This document shows positions 1-12,100 of a stretch of DNA of 13,582 nt, in pieces. The notes under the pieces are model-generated. The model did no database searches, was not told the origin of the DNA, and saw nothing but the letters and a program-made list of their open reading frames with translations. This stretch comes from JANXDG01 sp964561135 (GTDB lineage: Bacteria; Elusimicrobiota; Endomicrobiia; DTEH01): positions 1 through 13,582 of the forward strand of contig CAZLOB010000069.1 in the NCBI GenBank assembly GCA_964561135.1, given 5' to 3'. Every line of letters begins with the position of its first letter. Position 1 is the stretch's first letter. The position numbers and the translations under genes are program-made.

Positions 1-2
1 TG

Positions 3-3000
3 GTTACAAGAAATGATGTTGGTTGGTATATAAGAACAAAAGATTCTGTTTCACCAACACTTGTAAATTATAGGACTGCAAATATAAGAGTAAATCCTAA
101 CACTGCAACATCGCTTAAGATTTATCTACCTGGTGAGACACATGAATGGGGTGAAACATCAGCACATCCTTCCGCTACAGTACCCTATGGTATTTCAGGA
201 ACACCTACAAATTGGACCGCAGGTATACCAAACACTGTTGTTGTAAACGCAGTTGATGACTGGAATAATAGAAATGATACCGATGCATCACCTGTAAAAC
301 TTACACCTACAGATCCTTTTGTTTCAGCACAAACATATGGTTTAGTTAATGGTTCATGGACCTATACATTTACATTGGTAACTGCAGGGACACATACTTT
401 TGTTGCTGAAGACCAAGAAGCACCTCTGCTTAATACTTATCGTTCATCAGTGTTTACAGTAGATGTTTCAACTTGGGGTAAACAACTGCATATAACACTG
501 CCTGGTGAAACATATGTTCCTGGTATGCCACCATATGATGTTGATGAACAGAATGGTATAGGTGGCAATGGTGGTAAGTCAGGAGAACCTTTAGTGCAGA
601 CAGCCGGTGTACCGTTTACAATAACAGTTCGTGCAGTTGACTCTTTCTACAACTTATTAACAGACGAGGTTTCATTGGTCCGCGTAGTAGCTTCGATCTC
701 AGCCTACGCACCTGATATAGGTCAGCCATATGAAGGGTATGTTGTTGAACCAGAAGAAGCATCTTTAGTAGGCGGTGTTTCAACATTTACGGTTACACTT
801 TTAACTGCGCATTCAACCTGGACAATAGAAGCGCTAGATGTTGATGCAAACCCAGATTTAGCTAAAGGTAGAGCAAGAGTTTATGTGAAACCAAATAATC
901 CAACAAAACTACAAGTTATTGTACCTGACGAAATTGAAAACCCAGGTTCATCATTTGGTAGAATTGGTTCCATTAGGACACAGACAGCAGGTGTTGGTTT
1001 TACAGTAAAAGTTAACCTGTGTGATGATTATTGGAACAGAGTAAAAGAAGGTTCAATGCCACTTGTGTCAATTTGGACTTCTGACCCGTATGATATCCAT
1101 CCTACTGCGTTAACTTTGGTTAATGGTCAGAGGTTGTTCAGCGTGACACTTGTTACAGCTTCTTCAGTAACGATAACAGCCTCAGGCGGTGGGTACATAA
1201 TGGGTGTATCATCAGAAGTACCTGTTGTACCAAATGTTCCTGCAAAATTACTTGTAGTTGTACCACCACAACAACAGGTTAATGGGAAAAATACAGAACC
1301 TGTTGGTAGAACAAATGTTGCGGTAACTACACAGACTGCAGGTGTACCATTTACAGTTACAATTTATGCTGTGGATAACTACTACAACTTTGTCTCAACT
1401 GTTGTCCAAACAATAACTGTTACTACATCTGATGATTATGATACAGATCCTGGTAATGTTACTATGATTAATGGTGTTGCAACTGTGAACATTGACTTTA
1501 GGACTGCTGGGTTCCAAACTGTCACAGCTGTTGATAATGATCCAAACTCACCATTATTAATGTCTCATACATCATCGTTAATACCTGTGAAATCAGGTTC
1601 TGCAAAGAAACTGCATATATGTGCACCTGGTGAGATATACGATCCTGGTAGGCCACCTTATGTACCAGGTTCTGCAATAGGTGGTAAACAAGGCTCACCA
1701 CAGAATCAAACTGCAGGTGTAGCATTTGATGTTGTGATAAGAATAACAGATGATTATTGGAACTTAGTTGAAGCATCTTCTGCTGGATGTAGAGTAGCGA
1801 CAAACGATCCTTATTCACCATCAAATAATATTGAACTTACAATATACTCATCAGCAACTATTTCAATTACACTTGTATCAGCATCGTCTGCTACTGCAGA
1901 TAAAGTTGTGTATGTAGAAGACATAGATGGGGTTGATCCAACCTTGTCTTTAGGTAGAACACAGAATATATTTGTAACTCCTGGTACACCACAAAAGTTG
2001 TTGTTAGTATTACCAGGGCAGACACTTGTAGGTGGTCATCCACAAGGTAAAACTGGGACACCGGAAGTTCTTGTTGCAGGACAACAGTTTACAGTAACTG
2101 CTGCGATAACAGATGCATACTTTAATCCAACACCTGGTGTTTCTGTTACATTACAAGTAGATTCACCTCTTGATAACTTTGATACAGAACCATCACCACG
2201 TGATGTTGACACAGCTACTGGCAAACAATACTTTGATTTCACATTAGTTACTGCAGCTACACATTATTTAAGAGTTAGGGATGTTGATGGAGTACCACCA
2301 TTGTATCAAGAATATCCAGCAAATCCATCTGACCTTGCAGTGACAACATTTACAGTAAGGCCAGCAAACGCAGTAAAACTACAGTTGATACTGCCTGGTG
2401 AAACACCAGTTCCTGGTAAATATAACATTGAACCTTATGGTAAAGTTGGTTATCCTGTAAACCATACAGCAGGCGAATTATGGTATGCTACAGTAAGATT
2501 AGTAGATGCTTATTATAATTTAGTGACAGATGTTTCACCACAACCAGAAGTTGCAATACGTACTGCTGACCCGTTTGATATAGAACCATCAACTGAACCT
2601 TTAACTTCAGGACAGGGAGTTTTCCCAATTGTGTTAAGGACAGCGGCAACCTGGCATTATTTAATAGTAGAAGATGTTGATGAAATAGATCCGTTATACG
2701 CTTCTGACCAATCACCACAGTTCACCGTCTATCCTTCAACACCAACAAAGTTGTTAGTAGTTGTACCTAATGAAACATTTGTCCCAGGTTCACCTTATGG
2801 TAAAACCGGTTCTGTACAAGATTATGTTGCAGGTGCAAACTTTGTTGCAACAGTATATTTGGTTGATGATTATAACAACCGTGTGAGGACAGGTTGGCTA
2901 ATGCCTACCGTTGGTATAGAAACTTGGGATCCAAAAGATACCGAACCTTCACCAAAACAACTTATTGATGGTGCAAATGTGTTCACTTTAACACCACTAC

Positions 3001-3104
3001 ATGCTACATCTTCCTGGACACTTACTGCAATAGATATTGATGGAGAGGAACCACATTATTCTTCAGGTACTTCTTCAGCAATACGTATATGGCCAAATGT
3101 TGTC
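3..3104 (+). repeat. Tandem Ig-like A domains, homogeneous group (A0-A7 plus end of a preceding copy)
   Basis: Eight complete repeats of about 113-142 residues begin near 114, 480, 906, 1245, 1608, 1995, 2376 and 2748. Bases 3-110 carry the last strands of an earlier copy. Each unit opens with a KL-hydrophobic strand and a PGET-like motif (LPGETYVPG in A1, LPGETPVPG in A6). A TAG/VAG motif follows (QTAGVPFT, QTAGVGFT, HTAGELWY). Next comes V/I-x-D-x-aromatic-x-N (DDYWNRV, DAYYNLV), in most units a DP[FY]D-like segment (SDPYD, ADPFD), then a strand pair around TLVTA and EDVD. The pattern fits bacterial Ig-like beta-sandwiches related to Big/invasin domains, but I cannot assign a named family. 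Copies keep similar DNA around the TAG motif, so this part is prone to recombination and mis-assembly. Confidence 0.88.
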
Positions 3105-6100
3105 CATCATATGCATATTGTTGACTATCCAGAGACAGTTGTAGCAGGTACTGGTTTTTCAGCAAAAGTTGTCCTTTATGACCAGTATGAGAACAAAGTT
3201 TCAACTGGTATAAACTGGGTAAACTATGCTCAGGATGGATATAGAGTAAAGTTTGATGGTGAATACTTCCCGCCACCACAAACGCCTGAACTGCCATCAG
3301 AATATGACTGGGTTGTATCAGATTATGGTGAACGAACATTTACAGGTATTGTATTAAAGAAAGCAGGACAAAGATGGATCAAAACATATCAAACAAACCC
3401 GTTAAATACTTTAATATCTTCAGAACGTTCTTGTGATCCGAACCCGGACAGAGTTGGTGAAGAAGGTGAACACGGTAGTATAATAACTTATATCAATGTA
3501 CAACCCGGTCCACCTGCTTCCTTCTTCGTAATAGAATCCACTGCTACTGCAGGGACAGAGTTTTATACATATGAAGTAAAAGTTCCTGCAGGGACACGTG
3601 CTGATTGGGGTAAGATACAAGTTATAGCATACTTGTCTGACACGTATGCAAACATTGTACCTTTAAGCGGTGTACCGGTTGAAATTTCTGTTATAGATGT
3701 AGTTGGTTCAACAGGTGTTGTTTCTTATACATCGCCTGTATCTGATACGTCTCCGCCTGAGCCGGTATACTATGCAGTAACAGATTCTTCAGGAGCTGTT
3801 GGTCTTGACCCGCCATTGTATTATTATGGTTCTAAGAAACTAAACGATTCAGCAAGGGTAAGATTTTCAACAGGGACAATTGTTGGTACAACAAGAAGAA
3901 TAACAACAATTGGTGGTACACCGTATAGGTTAGTAGTATTAAATCCGCCTTCAGAACTTGTTGCTGGTAATGAAACACCGTATATTATCATTCAACGAAG
4001 AGATGAGTTTGATAACCCAACATACCAAGGTGATACTTGGGCACAATTAGTAACCAATTCGCTTGCAAGAAATCAACAGCCACAACGTAACTGGGACTTT
4101 AGGTTTGCGCCTGGTGCTGACAATACATTAGGTCCTGATTATGTTATATGGTTCTACAATTCTATTAAATCAACTTCTGTCGCTATAATTTATTACGACG
4201 AGATGTCATCTATACCTGAGGATGAAGATGGAAGACCTTCATCTGGTAAATGGACAATACAAGTACAAGCGTTTGGTAACGATCCTACAAGATGGGCTTC
4301 GTTTGATCTGTTAGTAAAACCAGATGAGATAACAAAAGCTGCGTTTGATAATCCACAAAGACGGCTCACTGCTGGTTCACCAAAAGAATATACTGCAATA
4401 GGACCCGGTCCTAATAGTTTAGAATTTGAAGTTGAACTACAAGACAGGTGGGATAACCCTGTTATAACCACATATCCTGTGACTGTATTGTTATCATCTA
4501 TAAGAGAACCGTCTAGATTCAATGATTCTTATTCGTTCTCGTTATCAAGCCGTGTAGTAGGTGGTCCTGCATATGGCACACCGCCTGTGTTTGAAACACC
4601 AATAACGTCCTTCACTATTGATGCGGGCAGCTATTATAGACAGTTCTACTATCTTGACACAAACGCTTCTGAAAACTATGGTGTTCAACCAACAACATAT
4701 CCGATAATTGTTGCAACACCGTTAGGACAAAAAGGTGATGGGACACCATGGGCTGTTGCTCAACAATCTGTAATCATCATGCCTGACAGGATTAGAAGGA
4801 TTGGTATCTACGGTACATATTCAATACCGCCAGATCCAACTTATATACAAACACTTATTGCTGGTGTTACATCACAACCAATGATGCTTGCAACAGAAGA
4901 TTTCTATGGCAATATCGCACCAATACTTGAAGCAGACCTTTCTGCTGATAATCCAAGAAGGATAAGAATTGTTTCAACTTCTACCGGTACAGTACAATTT
5001 GCAATTGGTTCAACTTCAACATGGACAACTACTGAAGGTATAGCATACTTTAGGTTAGGTGATAGAACAACTACATTCTATATTATTGACACGCTTGCAT
5101 CAGTAAGATATGGTGTTTATGATACAACACATACTTTGTTTGCTGACACTGTGGTTAATCCTGGAATGTGGACTGTTGGTCAAAGAGCGTACCGTGTGAT
5201 ACCAAACATTGCACACCATCTTGTAGTTGTTACACCACCAAGAAGGTTGATCGCTGGTACTACTATACAGTTTGATGGTACTGCTTCTGATACATCAACG
5301 ATGACAGTTTCAGCGAAAGGTGGTCCTATGGTTATAACAAAGAATGGTGAACCTGTGTTTGCAGGTATTACTGTACAGATAAGAGATGAGTTTGAAAATG
5401 TTACAATATCTACTGAAGATATAATTTTATCCTGTGAAGTATTAGATTCGCCACAAGCTTATGGTTCTGTTGACCCAACACAAGATTTAGATGGTGCTGG
5501 ATGGACATTAATGACAGGCGGTGGGAATATACTTTCAGTTTTAATCCCAGCAGGTAATGATTCTGGAACATTCTATTATTTTGATACTGTTGCTGGTTCT
5601 CATACAATGAAAGTTTCAGGTAGGACTGCTTCAGGTAGAGATATTTTACCTATGTATCAACAACACTATATCACACCAGCACCTATTAAGTATTTCACAA
5701 TACATCATCCGTTTGATATATCCAACCCGTTAAGAGTACATGAGCCGGGACTTCTAACAGTTAAAGCAAGGGATAGATACGGTAATGTTGCCACAGGTGA
5801 CGAGATAAACGCACAGTGGTATACAGGAACAATTGTCTTCTCACATTCAGGTGATCCTGAAAAAATTACATTAAAAGATGCAATAAATCTTACAACATAT
5901 TATACTTTTGTAAAAGAAGATGCTGGTGTTTATAATAGATTACAACTTATAAGCCAAATACAACAAACACTTAAAGTTTTTGTTACTGACTATGCTACTA
6001 TAGAACTTTCTGATGAAGATCCTAACAAGATATATGGTTATACTGCAGATACATTCAGAGAAGTACCTGTACATTCAGATGGCGATGTTGTGACAAGCGG

Positions 6101-9100
6101 TATTGTGGTAGAACCAGCAGACTTAGTACCTGTACCATATGGTGACCCTGATAATCCTGAATCAACCTGTGATGATAGTTATGATAAGAAACAAGAGTTG
6201 CTTGAAGGAACAATTTATCAAGGTAAAACAGCACTATTCCAAGGTGACGGAAATACATATGAAAAACCAGCTCCTGTACCAATGTTACGACTTACTTTGC
6301 GTGTGTTACCATCAAATATTACAGAAACTGCTACATGGACACAACTACGTGTTGATAAAAAAGGTACTGCGTTACCACAGGATATATGGATTGGTTTGTA
6401 TTATGATGAAAACGGTGATGGTAAATTCCAAGGTGAGACAGTATTAGATGGTGCTTCGCCGGATCCGTTAGTAAGAGTAGGCGAATACGATGCGTTATCA
6501 AACGCATGGTATTTTACTGGTATGAGCGAGTTTATCTCAGCGGTACCAAAGAATTATTTCTTATGTGTTCGTATTTCAACAGTTGCACAAGCAGGGACAT
6601 ATTTAGGTTTAGAAATAAATAATCACAACTATTTAACGATGGTAGGTGTAGCAAGGGTTGCTGCAAACAATTTCAGTATCTTTACTGACACTTCTGCTAT
6701 TAAACGAGAGGAAGCAAAAGTTTATTGTGTAGCAGAAGACATTGCAGCATCTGTTGAAACAACAAGGTCAACAACAGTATATCAAGGACAACCTAATGCT
6801 GGTATGTTAAAAATTAAAATATGGACAAAAGAATATACTGCATATCTTAACGGATTTAAGATAACAAGGACAGGGACAGGTGTTGATAATGATATTAAAG
6901 GAGTAGCGTTGTTTATTGACGACAATGGTACTGGCGATCCATCAAGTGGTGATGGTATATTCCAGCCAGCGTTGGATAGAAGAGTATCTGACTGGGTAAC
7001 ATTTTCAACACGTGCTGCTTTAGTATATTTGAACAATGTGCAAGAAATATCGCCATCAACTATAACATATTTTGTTTCATACAAAATAGCAGATTCTGCG
7101 TATGTTGGCACAACACATGGTGCTGCGATAGTTGACGCAGCAGATATACGTCTTGGTGAAGGTGTTGTTTTACCAATACCTGCATATTATTCGTCTTTAG
7201 TGACAGTTATACCAACATCTGATGAAATGAACCTTGTTGATTATAACAAAACAGCACCTAATAATTTCTCAATACCTGGTGCTGCAACACAAGGTGATAA
7301 AGATGTAGTTGTTGCAAGGTTGACTTTGCAATGTCTACAAAGAACAGCAATATGGATAGGTTTAAAACTTGACAGATACAATCCTAACAGAGTTAACCAA
7401 CCTGAAGATATTGAAAATATTAAAGTTTATTATGATGCAAATGGTAACGGTTTGTTTGATAAAGATATAGATGAACTTGTCACACCAACTGATAAAAAAT
7501 ATACATTCCCTGTATCATACTTAAAAGTAGATGTTTCAACTACGGATACGACAATATATCTTGAAGATGTTTCAAAGATAGCACTTTCACCTACGGTAGA
7601 TTTCTCGCCATTCCCTGAAGCACCTGGAAGAGTCGTATTGTCAGATGGTAGTGAGAACCTTGAAGTTGTATACTTTAATGGTGTTGATAGAGAAAACAAT
7701 GCTTTAACCGGATGTCTCAGAGGGCAAGAAGGAACAACTGCGCGTTTCCATCCAAAAGGTGCAAAAGTTTCAGGACAAGCAGTTTTATGGATACTTGGCA
7801 ACTTCTTTGACTTAGGTCCATACAGAGTTGGTCAAGAAATACTATCAGAAGTACCAAAAGATTATTTTGTCTGTGTTGACATAAACTATCTTGCAAAAGT
7901 TCACGAAGCGTCACAGATTGGTATATCAATTAAAACAACGGATTATTTCAAAGTTGTAGAACCTGATTTCGTAGCGAACAGGTTCGGTATAATAGGTCCA
8001 AAACCAGAAGGTAAGTCAGAATCAGGTATTGGTAGTATAATGGAGTACGCAGATGCTGTTACATTTAGGTTCGTAGATATCTCTACAGAAGTTGTTTCAT
8101 TCTTACAACAAGCTAAAACAAACATACCAATCTGTGCAATGACAATTTATACAGACCAATCAGAAGCATGGTGGCAACAGATAAATGTATACGGTGTTGG
8201 TACAGCAGCTGATAATAATCTCCTTACTGACGAAATTAAGTATGTAAAAATTTGGTATGATAGAGACAATAACGGTATGTTAAATCCAGATATTGATGTT
8301 TGTTTAGCAACAGCAACCTTTGGCAATGTAGGTAGACCACTTATGAGCCAAATTGTATTCCCTGTCCAACCAAAGATTATAACACAACATCGTGCTCAAG
8401 CAGAAAAAGTTTCACAAAGGTATTTCATAGCAGTAGATATTGAAGATAATGCATATCCGGAACAAACATTTGGTATTGAAGTTTCAACCTGGACTGATAT
8501 AGTTGTTTCAGCACCAAACTATGTTGATAGGTCATCTACAACTATACCGTTTACAAGTATACTAAGAACAATTATACCTTCACCGAGAATGGTTACTGTT
8601 GATAGTGAAGCAATGTTCTTAGATAACAAAGGAAAAGTTGTAGTTGGTACTGTGCAACTTGCAACAGATATTTCTGCTGAAGATACTATTATTCCGTTAA
8701 ATATACCATCTGGTGCAGAAATACCACCTTCTGGGTATGCAGTAATTGATAACGAGATAATAAGGTATAGTAGCGTTACAGCAGTAGGTCTTGTTGAAGT
8801 AGAGCGTGGTGTTGAAGGATCGTTTGCAAAAGCGCATTCGTCAGGAACTATTGTAGGATTCACAGTTATACAAGGACAAAAGAATGTGCCTCTACTTAAA
8901 CTTACGATGTATTGTAGTGGATTCCAAGTACAACTGCCATCAATAAAGTTTGCAAGAACACAACCTTCACCACTTAACGGTGACGATGAGGATATTTCAA
9001 CAATTAAAGTTTACAAAGACAACGGTGATGGTATATTGAACCGTGATCCAGAAACTGGTTATATATCACATGATGTAGAAAAATTCTTAGGTTCAGCACA

Positions 9101-12100
9101 GTTTGGTAAAGGGACAGATCCTGCAGGTATAGCAACTGTTCTACTTAACGATCCTGATTACAACCGCGGTTATGCATTGATTACTACAACACCTACTGTA
9201 TATTGGGTTGTTGCTGATATATCGCCGGCAGCTAAGTTTACTCATCCACAGATATATAACAAAAATGAAGTCTTCGGTATAAACATATCAGTACCTGCAA
9301 ACTTCTCGTTAGCACCTAAAGAAGCAGGACACTGGGTTTCAACCGCTACAACACAAGGAATACCTGCGTTCCCAATAAATTCAGTTGTTTCCGCTATAAC
9401 ACCAACTGTTGATACATTATTTGTCGAAGGTGAAGGAATCTTACCACCGGGTGTGTATCAGAACCAGAAAAATGTTGCTGTTTTACGACTTAACTTCAGG
9501 TCTAACAGAAACACAGTAACAATTAAGAGAATAAGAGTTGATATGGAAGGAACAGCAGTTGATGGTGATATAGCGTTGATTAAAGTATGGAAAGATTTAA
9601 ACAACAATGGTATCTTTGATTTAGAAGATACAACAAGAACAGCTACAGGTGAATATCCAGGACTTATATCTTTCGGTACCGATAGGTTCTCAGATAAAAA
9701 AGTTGATATAGAACTTAAGGAACCACAGGTTATAGATGACAGGCCGGGCGGCGTAAATCTGTTTATATCTTTTGATATAGCAGAGTTTGCACAATTGTTT
9801 AAGAAATTTTCTGCTGTAGTTGCTGACGAATCATATATTACAGTAGAAGTGCCAGATGTTGTTTCGTTTAATATCAAACCTATAAAATCTGCTGATTCAA
9901 CAATATATGAAGCGCCATCACAAGTTATCGCACGTGTATACAATTATGCAAAAGATATTGCGAACCTTGGCGGTACTTACCAAGCAGAACGTAATGTGCC
10001 TATATTAAGAATGAAACTAAGGACAGATGTCGCACAAGCTATATGGACAAGGATAAGATTAGAAAAAACAGGTTCTTCTGCTGACCCATTACTACCTTAC
10101 GGGAAAAATACTGATGTTGCGTATATCAAGATTTATAAAGATGCAAACTTTAATGAACAACTTGACGCTGCTGATACTTTAATATCAGAAATTGAATCAG
10201 AACTTGTTGAAGAAATACCTGATGATGTAAAACCGCCATTCCTTATGGTTATCAAATCTTCTGTTTCATCTGTAGGTTCTTTCCCACAAAATCAGCCACA
10301 ATTATGGGTTAAAGTTAACGACGAAATATTTGAATATACTCATATTACCACAGCGACCGTTGATTCAGCAGTGTATCCAGCGTTGTATATCACAAGACGG
10401 GCACACCTCGAAACAAATACACAATATCATCCTGTGGGTTCTAAAGTAAGAAAGTGTGATATGTACTATCTTAATGACGATCTTAACCGTCAAAAAGAAA
10501 TTACTTTGGTACAACCACAACTTATCTCACCTACACCACAAACATATTTTGTTGCATATGATATTTCAGATATTGCAATAGCAGGTAATGCAGTAGGAGT
10601 CAAACTTATTGGTAAAGAAGCAATTACTATTGAATATCCTAATGAAGCCTCGCCACAAATTGAAATTGAGCAAGATTTCCAAGGGACAATTGTTATAAGT
10701 GATGTTTATCCATATGAGACATCTCTTGTAAGGATCAACCCTGTTGGTTTAACAATCCGTGCTGAATCACTCGCACCTGTACAAGTACCGCAGAGAACTA
10801 AAAATGTACCTTTCTTAATTGTTTCAATGAATACAGATAGAAACTATGTCTGGGTAAAAAGAATATATATAACTCAAACTGGGACTGTGCAAACACCAGG
10901 TGCTGTAGGTGGATACGGCCAAGGAGATCTTTCAAGTATCTCATTATGGCTTGATAACGGTGATGGGTTCTTCTCACCAACACTTGATGTTTTCATAACA
11001 TCTGTATCACATCCTACAGTTGATTTCACTGCAGGTGCTGCAAGAATTAAATTCCCAGGATATGGACTGTATGTATCAACAGCACCTACACGATTCTTTA
11101 TTGTAGGCGATATTGGTAAAACAGACCTTGCTGGGTTCTCAACAAAAGATCATTATGTTGGTGTTGAGATTACCTCGTATAAATCGTTTGAACTTACTCC
11201 ACAAACTGCTGAATCACATATATCAAATAAGTTCCCATTAAAATCATCACTTGTGCTTATATTAGATGAGTTTGCACCAACTGTGTTACCAAGATGGACA
11301 GTATTGGCGTATAAGAAAATTTGGGCAAACCCGTTTGGTGACGGATATCCAGCAGTGGATGTAAGCGGCGATGGTAAACCTGATAGAGTTGTAATGAACG
11401 GCGAAATCTTTGTTGATATAGACGAAGATGGTGAAAACGATCTTGAAGATTTAGATGGTGATGGTATAAAAGCAGAGCTTGACCTTGTAGGCGATGGTAA
11501 ACCAGCGATAGATATGACAGGAGACGGGTTCTTAGATGTAGATTTAAACTGTGATGGTAAACCAGATTCAGTGTTAACAGATTACAATGGCGATGGTATT
11601 CCTGAGATAGATTTATCTCGTGATGGTGTAATCGACTGGGGGTATATACCTGAAAGATGGACTAATAAAACTACACAACTTTTTGCCCAATGGAAGAAAA
11701 ATAACATTGCTGTTGACTACAGAGTAGGTGCTGGTAACGTTGCAAATGTAAATAATTTAACAGAAGCGTTTGCACCAGGAGGATGGCTGTCAACTGGAAA
11801 CAGGACAAAATATACTATTACCAACTTGTCGTTGCAAGCAGCAAAAGTTACACGTCTTGTAAAATCTGTCTCAAGATTAGATACACCACCGTTTGATTTG
11901 TTTGTAGAATCTACTGACGGGTTCCCAGCAGAAAAGTCTGATATATATGTTGGTGGAGAAATAATGTATTATGAAACAAAATCTGAAAATTCGTTTAGAA
12001 TCACACAACGTGCTAAATATGATACTCTACTGCAAGATCATCCTGCATATACTAAAGTTACTAACTATGGTACTTACTACCGTGTTAGAGCAGTAGGTCA

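Larger units (their letters stand above)
6195..11274 (+). repeat. Eight tandem B domains with EF-hand/dockerin-like acidic loop
   Basis: Units B1-B8 begin near 6195, 6711, 7227, 8028, 8594, 9404, 9930 and 10737, about 170-190 residues each without insertions. Shared core: an opening QG..NVP-x-LRL-like strand (QGQKNVPLLKL, NQKNVAVLRL, AERNVPILRM), W-x-x-[IL]-x-[VIL] followed by a GT-like turn and D-x-D-[IV]. An acidic loop comes next: DENGDGKF (B1), DANGNGLFD (B3), DRDNNGML (B4), DNGDGIL (B5), DLNNNGIFD (B6), DANFNEQLD (B7), DNGDGFF (B8). The closing half has P-x-x-YF[VI]-x-x-DI and G-[IV]-x-I (TYFVAYDIS, RYFIAVDIE). The loop resembles the Ca-binding loop of EF-hands and dockerins, but the surrounding fold is beta-rich and lacks paired helices. 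Calcium binding and rigidification are inferences. No named family is recognised. Confidence 0.82.

Noticed and set aside
3..3104. Regularly spaced similar sequences as a possible CRISPR array
   Set aside because: The period is about 340-430 bases, copies are diverged, and all lie in one open reading frame. These are protein domain repeats.
6139..6447. 102-codon plus-strand ORF in an alternative frame
   Set aside because: It overlaps the linker and B1, its composition is low-complexity, and it has no ribosome site. It is a shadow of the giant gene.
9458..9943. 161-codon minus-strand ORF, the longest antisense frame
   Set aside because: It lies entirely opposite a B domain with clear conserved motifs. 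Its translation has no recognisable domain and comes from the codon bias of the sense gene. The other minus-strand frames are rejected for the same reason.
7527..12059. Prophage origin of the region, based on the phage-like C module
   Set aside because: No capsid, portal, terminase, integrase or other phage gene is present. The C copies are embedded in a bacterial surface-type protein with FN3 and FlgD-like domains.
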